From contig CADCTH010000492.1 of assembly GCA_902805495.1 (NCBI GenBank), positions 1 through 21,749 of the forward strand: a DNA stretch of 21,749 bases. Reading direction: 5' to 3'. The position numbers and the translations under genes were made by a program. Below, piece by piece: positions 15,144 to 21,749 of the stretch. This stretch comes from an uncultured Actinomycetospora sp. (GTDB taxonomy: Bacteria > Actinomycetota > Actinomycetes > Mycobacteriales > Pseudonocardiaceae). The number at the start of each line of letters is the position of its first letter. Positions within the stretch are counted from its first letter, which is position 1. The notes beneath the pieces were generated by a model that was not told the DNA's origin, ran no database searches, and saw only the letters and a program-made list of their open reading frames with translations.

Positions 15144-15934
15144 CGCAGCACCACCGCGTCCCCGCGGCGTACCGGACCGCCGTGCACGACCTCCGCGTAG
15201 ACGCCCGCGCAGGGCAGGACGCCGAAGCCGGGGACGTCGACGCGGTTCGCGGTCAGCAGCGGGCGCAGCGCCTCGGGGGCGCGGGGCAGGTCGCCGTGCT
15301 CGAGCGTGGGCACCGAGCAGCGCGGGGTGGGCAGCACGACCCGCAGCGTCGCCCCGCCGACGGTGAGCTCGCGGCCCACCCAGCCGGTCTCCGCGAACGG
15401 GTCGGTGTCGGCCTCGACGACGAGGTTCGGCCGGTAGCGCGCCGGGTCCATCCCCAGGTGCGCCAGCGTCGTGGTGGTGACGAGGTGCACCGGCGCGTAG
15501 TCGACGAACGTGTCCGCGGCGCTGCCCATCGAGATCTCGAGGGTCGGCGCGGCGACCGTGGCCTCCACCCCGTGCGCGAGCACGTCCTCGGGGTCGGGTC
15601 GCTCCACCTCCGACCCGGCGGGCCGGGCGGCGGCGACGGTGACGGCGCGCCCGAGGTCGGCGGTGAGCTCCTCGGCGAGGCGTGGGTCGTCGACGTCGCG
15701 GGAGTGCCCGTCCGGCGCGGTGACCTGTACGCGGTCGCCCGCGACGGCCGCGGAGTACTGCAGCAGCCGCCGCCAGAGCCGCGGGTGCTTGGCGGTGGCG
15801 ACGTAGCCCGTGGCGGCGTCGAGCAGCCCGTAGCGCCGGTCGAGCGGCACGCCTGCGGCGCCGAGGTCGGCCTCCTCCAGCTGCTCGCCGAGCATCGACT
15901 TGACGGGGTAGCGGGACAGCGTCGCGACGCGCAC
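15140..15934 (-). CDS. MOSC domain protein, YcbX/mARC-like
   Basis: A 264-residue protein with an N-terminal MOSC_N barrel (RVATLSRYPVKSMLGEQLEE at 2-21) and a MOSC domain. YRPNLVVE (167-174) and LPTPRCSVPT (201-210) correspond to the mARC/YcbX cofactor site, with Cys206 as the predicted molybdenum ligand. Relatives reduce N-hydroxylated compounds or carry sulfurated Moco. There is no C-terminal ferredoxin domain as in YcbX, so an external electron donor is needed. The GTG start lies 1 nt after the TrmO-like gene, and the stop overlaps the molybdoenzyme start. It may act with the molybdoenzyme, either in cofactor maturation or in a linked reduction; this is inferred from coupling. Confidence 0.87.
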   Translation of the reverse strand: MRVATLSRYPVKSMLGEQLEEADLGAAGVPLDRRYGLLDAATGYVATAKHPRLWRRLLQYSAAVAGDRVQVTAPDGHSRDVDDPRLAEELTADLGRAVTVAAARPAGSEVERPDPEDVLAHGVEATVAAPTLEISMGSAADTFVDYAPVHLVTTTTLAHLGMDPARYRPNLVVEADTDPFAETGWVGRELTVGGATLRVVLPTPRCSVPTLEHGDLPRAPEALRPLLTANRVDVPGFGVLPCAGVYAEVVHGGPVRRGDAVVLR

Positions 15935-15935
15935 G

Positions 15936-16346
15936 TCAGCGCTCCTGGGTTCGTGTGGGCAGGACGGGCTTGAGGTCGACGACGGGCGTGCCGTCGAGGG
16001 CCTCGAGCGCGTCCACGTGGAGCCGGACGCCGTCGACCTCGAGCACCCGGGTGGTGTGCAGGCCGAGCGGGTTCGGGCGGTCGGGGGAGCGGGTGCTGAA
16101 CACGCCGGTCGGGGGCCGGGTCGTGTCGTCGCGGGGGTGGGTGACGAGCACGTCGCGGTCGGCCTCGTGCAGCCACGTCACCACGACCAGCTCGTCGCCG
16201 GCCCGGATGTCCGCGGCGGCCGGGGCGACGTCGTCGTCGAGCACGATCCAGGCGTCCGGGGCGCCCTCGTCGGCCTGGCGGGGCGCGGCGGCGCGGTCGG
16301 TGAGCGTCGACGTCACCGTCCCGATCGCCCGCAGTTCGCCGGTCAC
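15936..16346 (-). CDS. TrmO/TsaA (UPF0066) domain protein, putative SAM-dependent methyltransferase
   Basis: A 136-residue single-domain protein. GVFSTRSPDRPNPLGLHTTR and the downstream ALDGTPVVDLKPV are the signature of the TrmO/TsaA family. The known member in E. coli methylates the N6 of t6A37 in tRNA(Thr), but it is about 100 residues longer at the C-terminus, which this protein lacks. The start is GTG at 16344-16346, overlapping the upstream stop (GTGA). Its place inside a redox operon, not among translation genes, leaves the substrate uncertain. Confidence 0.85.
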   Translation of the reverse strand: MTGELRAIGTVTSTLTDRAAAPRQADEGAPDAWIVLDDDVAPAAADIRAGDELVVVTWLHEADRDVLVTHPRDDTTRPPTGVFSTRSPDRPNPLGLHTTRVLEVDGVRLHVDALEALDGTPVVDLKPVLPTRTQER

Positions 16347-17470
16347 CGCGCCACCTCCGTCATCTCCGTCATCTCCGCCGTGACCGCCGCCGCCACGCGC
16401 TCGGCCTCGCGCTCCAGGTGCCGGCACGCGACGCCGCCGGGGCCCGGGGTGGCGACGGTGAACAGCGCCGGGTGGTCGGCGGGCAGGCCGAGGTCGTCGT
16501 GGGCGGGCGGACCGGCGTCGGGGTCGTCGGTGACGACCAGGACGTCGAGCTCGCGGACCGTGCCGTCGGCGAGCTCCAGGCCCCGGGGCACGACGCGCGC
16601 GTCGCCCGCGCCGACGAGGTCGACGTCGCCGCGGCCGACGGCGTCGAGCCACCCGTCGTCCAGGGCGACCGGACCGGGGGCGTCCGCGGGCACCAGGAGC
16701 GCGGCGAGGCGCGGGTCGGCGAGGCGGGCGCGCATCGCGTCGCGGTCGGGGGCCGGCGCGGTGGGCGGCGGGCCGTCGCGCAGCTCGGCGAACCGGGCGC
16801 GGTAGGCGTCGCGCTCCCGCCAGCCGTAGTGGGGGTTGTCGCGGCGCGCGACGTCCCGCGGGTGGTCGGCGACGACGGTCAGGTGCGCCACCGCGTCGAC
16901 GATCCACGGGACGAGCTGGATCGCGGCGCCGGTCGTGCCGAGCACCCCGACCCGGCGGCCGGTCAGGTCGTGGCGGTCCTCGCGCCACGACGCCGTGCGC
17001 AGCACCGTGCCGGCGAAACCGGTGACGTCGACCGCCGCCTCCCGCGGCCGGCGTCCCGTGCACGTGACGAGCGACCGGGCGTGCACCACCGCGCCCCGGT
17101 CGGTGCGCACGGTCCAGCGCTCGCCGTCGTGGTGCGCGCCGGTGATCGTCGTCGCGAGCTCGACGTCGCGGCGCAGCCCGAGGCGGTCGGCGGCGAACCG
17201 GAACCAGCGCTGCACCTCGTACCCGGCGGGGTAGCGCTCGCTCCAGCCCCACTCGCGGAAGAGCGGCTCGGAGAACGCGTACTGGTAGAGGTGGCACTCG
17301 GTGTCGAGCCGCGAACCGGGGTGGGCGTGCCACCACCACGTCCCGCCGACGTCGCCCGCCGCGTCGTAGGCCCGCACGCGCAGACCCTGCTCGCGCAGCA
17401 GGTGCAGCACCGCGAGACCGCTGAAGCCGGCGCCGACGACGACGGCGTCGTACTCGGCCCCGGCGGTCAC
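16343..17470 (-). CDS. FAD-dependent monooxygenase-like protein (Baeyer-Villiger/FMO type), shortened with degenerate motifs
   Basis: A 375-residue flavoprotein from the GTG at 17470; a TTG at 17506 would add 12 residues. AVVVGAGFSGLAVLHLL (9-25) is the FAD motif, and GGTWWWHAHPGSRLDTE (42-58) resembles the GGTW-NRYPG block of Baeyer-Villiger monooxygenases. The family fingerprint FxGxxxHxxxW(P/D) appears as FAGTVLRTASWR (152-163), with Arg for His and for the last residue. The NADPH motif reads LGTTGAA (177-183) instead of a GTGATG type. The later ATG motif appears as VVTDD. Length is some 150 residues below the norm. It binds FAD by prediction, but normal NADPH-driven oxygenation is doubtful. 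The stop overlaps the TrmO-like start. Confidence 0.75.
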   Translation of the reverse strand: MTAGAEYDAVVVGAGFSGLAVLHLLREQGLRVRAYDAAGDVGGTWWWHAHPGSRLDTECHLYQYAFSEPLFREWGWSERYPAGYEVQRWFRFAADRLGLRRDVELATTITGAHHDGERWTVRTDRGAVVHARSLVTCTGRRPREAAVDVTGFAGTVLRTASWREDRHDLTGRRVGVLGTTGAAIQLVPWIVDAVAHLTVVADHPRDVARRDNPHYGWRERDAYRARFAELRDGPPPTAPAPDRDAMRARLADPRLAALLVPADAPGPVALDDGWLDAVGRGDVDLVGAGDARVVPRGLELADGTVRELDVLVVTDDPDAGPPAHDDLGLPADHPALFTVATPGPGGVACRHLEREAERVAAAVTAEMTEMTEVAR

Positions 17471-17518
17471 GCGCTGAACACAAGCACGCCCGTCCGGCGC
17501 GGGCAACGACGCGACCCG

Positions 17519-17914
17519 TCAGGCCCTTCGCCGGCGGAGCACCAGCACGGTGGTGATCGCCAGGACCACGGTGCCGACGGTCTCCACGACCAGCGTGGTC
17601 GGCGCGAGGTCGTAGTCGAGGCTCGAGCGGATGCCGAAGAGGCCGACGGTCAGGGCGAGCACGAGCGCCAGCCACGACCCGCCGAGGAACAGCAGGCCCA
17701 GCACGGTCGCGACCGGCACGAGCCGTCCGCGGGCGACCACGATCGCGACCGCCAGCACCAGCCCACCGATCGCGTTGAGCACGAACAGGTCGCCGAGGAC
17801 CCCGCCGGTGCCGTGGAACACCAGGTAGAGGTGGATGCCGCCCATCGCCAGCAGGAACGCCGCGCCGGCGGCCCGCCAGCCCGCGGTCGACACCGTCGCC
17901 CGTCCGTGCGTCAC
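17519..17914 (-). CDS. Small four-helix membrane protein, unrecognised
   Basis: A 131-residue protein with hydrophobic segments at about 12-30, 35-56, 60-84 and 99-124 and an Arg-rich C-terminus (VLRRRRA). MGGIHLYLVFHGTGG near the first turn includes two histidines, which may be functional. I know of no firm family. The start is taken as GTG at 17912-17914; an in-frame ATG at 17950 would add 12 residues and lies within a pair of inverted repeats. It sits 48 nt upstream of the monooxygenase-like gene and probably heads the operon. Confidence 0.7.
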   Translation of the reverse strand: MTHGRATVSTAGWRAAGAAFLLAMGGIHLYLVFHGTGGVLGDLFVLNAIGGLVLAVAIVVARGRLVPVATVLGLLFLGGSWLALVLALTVGLFGIRSSLDYDLAPTTLVVETVGTVVLAITTVLVLRRRRA

Positions 17915-17917
17915 CGG

Positions 17918-17956
17918 GACAGTGCACCACTGTCGCGATGCCCGGTGCATCGGGCA
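17918..17956. promoter_or_regulatory. Two adjacent inverted repeats in a divergent gap
   Basis: GACAGTG-CAC-CACTGTC (17918-17934) is a perfect 7-3-7 inverted repeat just before the leftward GTG start. TGCCCG-GTGCAT-CGGGCA (17939-17956) is a perfect 6-6-6 repeat next to it. Together they fill half of the 77-nt gap between divergent genes, which suggests operators, or a hairpin that controls translation of the leftward gene. Confidence 0.45.
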
Positions 17957-17991
17957 GGCTGGGAGCCCCGGCGACCGGCGAGGAGACGCGG

Positions 17992-18135
17992 ATGACCCCC
18001 GAGGCAGCACCCCCGGACCAGCCCATCGACGAGGCGTCGGAGGCGCCCACCGGCACGCCGTCCGACCCCGACCTCGCGGCCCTGCTCGCCGCCGAGGCCG
18101 TGGCCAACGACTACCACCCCCGGCGCGGGGACTGA
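17992..18135 (+). CDS. Short acidic protein, unrecognised
   Basis: A 47-residue protein, acidic and Pro/Ala-rich, ending in LAALLAAEAVANDYHPRRGD. The ATG at 17992 has an AGGAG site at 17981-17985 with good spacing. It has no transmembrane segment or cysteine. It is divergent from the membrane protein gene and ends only 4 nt before the convergent helR stop. Ribosome site and composition support a real gene, but nothing shows function. Confidence 0.5.
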   Translation: MTPEAAPPDQPIDEASEAPTGTPSDPDLAALLAAEAVANDYHPRRGD

Positions 18136-18139
18136 CCGG

Positions 18140-20356
18140 TCAGCCGGCGCCGGCGGGCGTCCCCACGTCGGCGAGCCCGCGCAGGGGCCGCGGCAGCGGT
18201 CCCCGGTGCAGGACCCCGAGGCGCTGCGTGGCGCGGGTGAGCGCGACGTAGAGGTCGGCCGCGCCGCGCGGGCCGTCGGCGAGGATGCGGTCGGGGTCGA
18301 CGACGAGGACGGCGTCGAACTCGAGGCCCTTCGTCTCGGCCGGTGGCACCGCGCCCGGGACGGACGACGACGGCGGCCCGATCACCACGCTCGTCCCCTC
18401 GCGGCCCGCCTCGTCGCGCACGAAGTCCTCGACGGCGCCGGCCAGCTCGTCGTCGGTGACCTGCCGGGACCACGGCGGCACCCCGCAGGCGCGCACCGAG
18501 TCGGGCGGCCGGACGTCGGGCGCGAACTCGGCGAGCACCGCGGCCGCCACCGCCATGATCTCCGCGGGGGTGCGGTAGTTGACCGTCAGCGACCGGTACA
18601 CCCAGCGCCCCGGCACGTACCGCTCCAGCACCTCGCCCCACGACGTCGCGCCGGCGCTCGACCGCCGCTGGGTGAGGTCGCCGACGACGGTGAACGAGCG
18701 GCTCGGGCAGCGCCGCATCAGGACCCGCCAGTCCATCGCCGACAGCTCCTGGGCCTCGTCGACCACCACGTGCCCGTAGGTCCAGTCGCGGTCCGCGGCG
18801 GCGCGCTCGGCGAGGTCGCGGGTGTCGCGCTCGACGAAGCGCTCGCCCAGGCCCTCGGCGTGGATCAGGTCCTCGACGCGCACGCCGAGGTCCTCGTCCA
18901 GCTCCTCGCGGTCGAGGGTCAGGATGTCCATCACGCCGGCGGCGTACGCGGCGTCCGCCCGCTGCTCCCGCTCGGCCGTCGCCCGCTCCGCCGCCTCCGC
19001 GGCCGGGTCGGGGCCCAGCAGGTCGACCAGCTCGTCGAGCAGCGGCACGTCCGACACCGTCCAGGCGGCGCCGTCCGCGCGCCCCAGCGCCGGGTCCGCC
19101 CCGGCCGCGCGCAGCCGCGCCGCCGCCTCGTCGAGCGGCGCCAGCAGGGTCTCGGGGGTCAGGACGGGCCAGAGCGCGTCGAGCGCGGCGGCGTACGCCG
19201 CGCTCTCCGCGAGCTCGGCGAGCACGTCGGCGCGCAGCTGCTCCCACGCGTCCCGGTCGGCCCGCGTCACCCAGCCCCGCCCGATGCGCGACGCCGCCCG
19301 CTCGGAGAGCACGTAGGTGACGACGTCGGTGAACACTGCGCGCGCGGAGTTGTGCGGCAGCCCGCTCGCCCGCGCCTCGTCCCGCGCCCACTCCGCGGTG
19401 GCGGCGTCGATGCGCACCGTCACGTCCTCGAGCGCAATGGGCAGCGGTTCGGCCGGGACCTGCTGCCGATCGGCGATCGCGGCCGCGAGCACGTCGAGGA
19501 TCGCCGGCGAGCCCTTGAGCCGCGCCGCCTCGGGGGTGTCCTCGGCGGTGACGCGCCGGCCCGGCACGAGGCCGCCCGTGGTCGTGAACACCACGTCCGA
19601 CTCGCCCAGCGAGGGCAGGACGCGGTCGATGTGGTGCAGGAACGTCGGGTGGGGCCCGACGACGAGCACACCGTGGCGCTCCATGCGCTCGCGCCGCGTG
19701 TAGAGCAGGTACGCGACGCGGTGCAGCGCCACCACGGTCTTGCCGGTGCCCGGGCCGCCCTCGATCACCGCCACCCCGGGGTGGTCGAGCCGGATGATCT
19801 CGTCCTGCTCGGCCTGGATCGTCGCGACGATGTCGCGCATGCCCTCGCCCCGCGGCGCGTTCACCGCCGCGAGCAGCGCCGCGTCGCCCCCGGCGTCAGC
19901 TCCGTCGTCCCCGCCCACCCGGCCGAGCACCTCGTCGGTGAAGTCCTCGACGCGGCGCCCCCGGGTGTGGAACTGGCGCCGCCGCCGCACGCCCTCGGGG
20001 TGCGCCCCGGTGGCGGTGTAGAACGGCCGCGACGCGGGCGCCCGCCAGTCCAGCAGGAGGGACGCATAATCGTCGTCGGGGTCGAGCAGGCCGATCCGGC
20101 CGATGTACGACCGTTCCCCGGTGAGGCTGTCCAGCCGGCCGAAGCACAGGCCGTCGTCCGCGACGTCCAGGCGCCGGACCTCCGTCGCCGCCGCGCGGAC
20201 CTCGACGTCCCGTTCCGTCGGCGTGACGCCGGCGCCGCTCAGCGCGGATCGGTAGCGGGCCTTCGCCCGCGCCCGTTCGGCGTCGAGCCGGGCGTGCAGA
20301 CCGGCGATGTGGATGCGTTCGTCGTGCAGTTCTTCGTCGTGTTCCCGGTGCGACAC
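18140..20356 (-). CDS. helR: HelD/HelR-type RNA polymerase-recycling ATPase
   Basis: A 738-residue UvrD/Rep-like superfamily 1 ATPase with the HelD layout. A charged N-terminal helical arm (1-65) is followed by the conserved GRLDSLTGERSYIGRIGL and SLLLDWRAPASRPFY. Walker A is EGGPGTGKT (199-207); later come VVVDEAQELS (Walker B), VVGDLTQR, LTVNYRTPAEI, ETKGLEFDAVLVVDP and DLYVALTRATQRLGVL. HelD proteins bind RNA polymerase and remove it from DNA using ATP; actinobacterial HelR members also dislodge rifamycins and confer tolerance. The start is GTG at 20354-20356 with an AGGAAAGAGG site, and a palindrome lies in the leader. Length fits the family. Whether it is a resistance-type HelR or a housekeeping HelD depends on its channel-loop sequence. 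Confidence 0.88.
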   Translation of the reverse strand: MSHREHDEELHDERIHIAGLHARLDAERARAKARYRSALSGAGVTPTERDVEVRAAATEVRRLDVADDGLCFGRLDSLTGERSYIGRIGLLDPDDDYASLLLDWRAPASRPFYTATGAHPEGVRRRRQFHTRGRRVEDFTDEVLGRVGGDDGADAGGDAALLAAVNAPRGEGMRDIVATIQAEQDEIIRLDHPGVAVIEGGPGTGKTVVALHRVAYLLYTRRERMERHGVLVVGPHPTFLHHIDRVLPSLGESDVVFTTTGGLVPGRRVTAEDTPEAARLKGSPAILDVLAAAIADRQQVPAEPLPIALEDVTVRIDAATAEWARDEARASGLPHNSARAVFTDVVTYVLSERAASRIGRGWVTRADRDAWEQLRADVLAELAESAAYAAALDALWPVLTPETLLAPLDEAAARLRAAGADPALGRADGAAWTVSDVPLLDELVDLLGPDPAAEAAERATAEREQRADAAYAAGVMDILTLDREELDEDLGVRVEDLIHAEGLGERFVERDTRDLAERAAADRDWTYGHVVVDEAQELSAMDWRVLMRRCPSRSFTVVGDLTQRRSSAGATSWGEVLERYVPGRWVYRSLTVNYRTPAEIMAVAAAVLAEFAPDVRPPDSVRACGVPPWSRQVTDDELAGAVEDFVRDEAGREGTSVVIGPPSSSVPGAVPPAETKGLEFDAVLVVDPDRILADGPRGAADLYVALTRATQRLGVLHRGPLPRPLRGLADVGTPAGAG

Positions 20357-20411
20357 GGGCCTCTTTCCTGGAATCGATCCCGGTGGAGGTCGACGATTCT
20401 GGAGAACGACC

Positions 20412-20432
20412 CGGGTCTTGCCGCAAGACCCG
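20412..20432. promoter_or_regulatory. Palindrome resembling a rifamycin-associated element upstream of helR
   Basis: Perfect ten-base arms CGGGTCTTGC (20412-20421) and GCAAGACCCG (20423-20432) flank one central base. The core CTTGC-N-GCAAG with GC-rich flanks agrees with the RAE as I recall it, found before rifamycin-inactivating genes and helR in actinomycetes. It lies 56 nt from the helR start codon. On the helR strand a TATAGC hexamer occurs about 10 bases upstream of the palindrome and could be a -10 element. Confidence 0.7.
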
Positions 20433-20484
20433 TGGTCCGCTATACGTTGGGTACGGCGGAGAGATCGATCCTGCCCGCCGCCGC

Positions 20485-21177
20485 TCAGCTCATCGTGGCG
20501 ACGGCGGCGTAGCCGCCCGTGGGGCGCGCGCCCGGGTCGGACTCCGGCCGATCGACGATGTCGACCATCCCCGGCGCCACCGGCCCGTGGCTGCCCAGCA
20601 GCGCGGCGATCTCGGGGCGGCTGCGCAGCACGACCTCGGTGGCACTGCCGCGGTAGCCGTCCTGGATGGCGCGGGTGCGGGCCGCCAGCTCGGGGTCGTC
20701 GTGGTCGGCGCTGCCGTGGGTGATGACGTGCACGCTGCCCGGCGCCAGCGCCTCCCGGTACCGGGCGAGGATCGCGGGCAGCGCGGGGTCGGGGACGAAG
20801 TGCAGGACCGCGACCGTCAGCAGGGCCACCGGGCGGGTCAGGTCGAGCAGGTCGTGCACGCCCGGCGCGGCGAGCACGTGGTCGGGACCGCGCATGTCGG
20901 CGCGGGTGACGGTGACCCCGTGGAGCCCCTCGATCAGCTCCCGGGCGTGGGCGACGGCGACGGGCTCGAAGTCGACGTAGGCCACGCGGGTGTCGGGGCG
21001 GCGGGCGAGGGCGATCTCGTGGACGTTGCCGACCGTCGGCACCCCGGAACCGAGGTCGAGGAACTGGTCGATGCCGCGCGCGAGGCACCACCCCACGGCG
21101 CGGCCCAGGAAGGCGCGGTTGGCCTGGCAGACGTAGCCCATGTCCGGGTTCTGCGCGAGGATCTTCGCCGGGGCCAA
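20485..21177 (-). CDS. PF04672 (DUF574) SAM-dependent methyltransferase, N-terminally short
   Basis: A protein of up to 230 residues from a TTG start; an internal ATG at 21141 is also possible. QANRAFLGRAVGWCLARGID then QFLDLGSGVPTVGNVHEIAL is the SAM-binding core of this actinobacterial family, followed by VAYVDFEPVAVAHAREL and VALLTVAVLHFVPD. Members usually begin with a RVYDYLLGG-type segment some 25-30 residues before the ANRAFLGR block. That segment is missing here in all three frames, and an in-frame stop lies at 21241-21243. It may be a variant or a gene losing its 5' end. The family's substrates are mostly unknown. It lies upstream of helR on the same strand. Confidence 0.75.
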   Translation of the reverse strand: MAPAKILAQNPDMGYVCQANRAFLGRAVGWCLARGIDQFLDLGSGVPTVGNVHEIALARRPDTRVAYVDFEPVAVAHARELIEGLHGVTVTRADMRGPDHVLAAPGVHDLLDLTRPVALLTVAVLHFVPDPALPAILARYREALAPGSVHVITHGSADHDDPELAARTRAIQDGYRGSATEVVLRSRPEIAALLGSHGPVAPGMVDIVDRPESDPGARPTGGYAAVATMS

Positions 21178-21461
21178 GGGAAGGGTCCCGACGCATCGGG
21201 GATGCCCGAATTGCTCCGATCGCCGCGCCGTCGGGAGGGTTCAGCGCGCGCCGCACCGGCCACCCCGTGACCCACGCGGGCGGATTTTCATCGCCGCGCC
21301 GGCGGTCACCGCGCACCGCCGTTCTCGTCCAGAACCGGGCGGGCCGCCGTGACCACCCGAACATCCCGCCCGCGTGCGCGCGGTGCTGCCCGCCTGTCCG
21401 CGAACGGATGGCGCGGGGTATCCGCGCGCCCCGGGCTCTCCATTCCCGAGGAGTTCCGGCC
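21178..21461. other. Divergent intergenic region (284 nt)
   Basis: No gene is supported here. It contains a 13-nt palindrome GCATC-GGG-GATGC (21193-21205) close to the methyltransferase start, and a 6-5-6 inverted repeat (21411-21427) before the PRC-barrel gene. The rest shows no clear element. Confidence 0.5.
21411..21427 (+). promoter_or_regulatory. Inverted repeat overlapping a GGGTAT (stress-sigma-like -10) hexamer
   Basis: GCGCGG-GGTAT-CCGCGC is a perfect 6-5-6 inverted repeat. It includes GGGTAT (21416-21421), the -10 pattern of SigB/SigF-type actinobacterial promoters, but only a weak GTCC at 21396-21399 stands where GTTT would be expected. Position 35-40 nt before the PRC-barrel start suits a promoter. 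Confidence 0.3.
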
Positions 21462-21749
21462 ATGGCCGTCAACATCACGGATCCCCGACAGATGACCGGT
21501 GCCGACGTCACCGGCCGAGGCGGGGAGAAGCTCGGCAAGGTCGAGACCGTCTACCTCGACAACGAGACGCAGCGTCCCGAGTGGGCGGCGGTGAAGACGG
21601 GGTTCTTCGGCAGCCACGTCTCGCTCGTCCCGCTCGCGACCGCGCAGTACGACGACGGGCACCTGCAGGTCCCGTACACGAAGGACGAGGTGCAGAACGC
21701 CCCGCACCACGACCCGGGCCAGGAGCTGTCGGTCGACGACGAGCGGCAG
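21462..21749 (+). CDS. PRC-barrel domain protein, partial
   Basis: The first 96 codons of a gene that continues beyond the right edge with no stop. ADVTGRGGEKLGKVETVYLD (14-33) and RPEWAAVKTGFFGSHVSLVP (37-56) are the PRC-barrel fold, followed by LQVPYTKDEVQNAP, which is common in actinobacterial PRC-barrel proteins. Many of these have a C-terminal DUF2382 domain and a general stress role; that part is not visible. The ATG at 21462 has a GAGGAG site at 21448-21453. Confidence 0.88.
   Translation, partial: MAVNITDPRQMTGADVTGRGGEKLGKVETVYLDNETQRPEWAAVKTGFFGSHVSLVPLATAQYDDGHLQVPYTKDEVQNAPHHDPGQELSVDDERQ

Noticed and set aside
12231..15200. A 989-codon plus-strand open frame opposite the molybdoenzyme gene
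   Set aside because: It is a GC-driven shadow with Arg/Gly/Ala-rich, domainless translation, while the minus frame shows clear molybdoenzyme motifs.
20412..20432. The helR-leader palindrome as a rho-independent terminator for the methyltransferase gene
   Set aside because: No T-run follows on either strand, and the CTTGC-N-GCAAG core next to helR fits a regulatory element better.
20357..21538. Upstream extension of helR to a much earlier start
   Set aside because: The extended frame crosses the methyltransferase gene and gives Arg/Pro-rich noise; the GTG at 20356 has a good ribosome site and gives normal HelR length.

Overview
The window is very GC-rich DNA with many GTG starts, dense ATGA/GTGA stop-start overlaps, a FadR-type regulator, a PF04672-type methyltransferase and an actinobacterial-type HelR. 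This points to a high-GC actinomycete, perhaps Pseudonocardiaceae; the genus is a guess from gene content. No rRNA, tRNA, CRISPR array, insertion sequence or phage gene was seen.

Region 1 (about 1-12873) looks like an N-methylglutamate (NMG) pathway locus for methylamine use, arranged around a divergent regulatory region at 3703-3867. Leftward run: a type III glutamine-synthetase-like enzyme (GlnT/GmaS), then beta, delta and (cut by the window edge) alpha subunits of a heterotetrameric sarcosine oxidase/NMG dehydrogenase. Rightward run: a FadR-type GntR regulator, three small membrane proteins, an ethanolamine-type APC permease, two more unrecognised membrane-linked proteins, the three glutamate-synthase-like subunits MgsA, MgsB and MgsC, an XRE-cupin regulator and an MtnA-type isomerase. 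Proposed flow: amine import; ATP-dependent gamma-glutamylation by GlnT/GmaS; conversion of gamma-glutamylmethylamide to N-methylglutamate by MgsABC; oxidation back to glutamate with release of the C1 unit by the Sox/Mgd complex. The substrate is inferred from gene content; ethanolamine or another small amine is a real alternative because of the permease.

Region 2 (12723-17914) is a tightly coupled leftward operon: a small four-helix membrane protein, a shortened flavin monooxygenase-like protein with degraded motifs, a single-domain TrmO/TsaA protein, an mARC/YcbX-like MOSC protein and a BisC/TorZ-type molybdenum reductase. Spacing between the last four genes is 1 nt or a 4-nt overlap. N-oxide or S-oxide metabolism is the likely theme. 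The operon converges with region 1, and mtnA and the molybdoenzyme gene overlap tail to tail by 151 nt.

Region 3 (17992-21749) holds a 47-residue acidic protein, helR (an RNA polymerase-recycling helicase-like ATPase) with a near-perfect 21-nt palindrome in its leader that resembles the rifamycin-associated element, an N-terminally short PF04672 methyltransferase, and the start of a PRC-barrel protein that runs off the window.

The least explained parts are the set of small membrane proteins around the permease, the monooxygenase-like/TrmO/MOSC/Mo-reductase operon, and the mtnA gene attached to the NMG locus.
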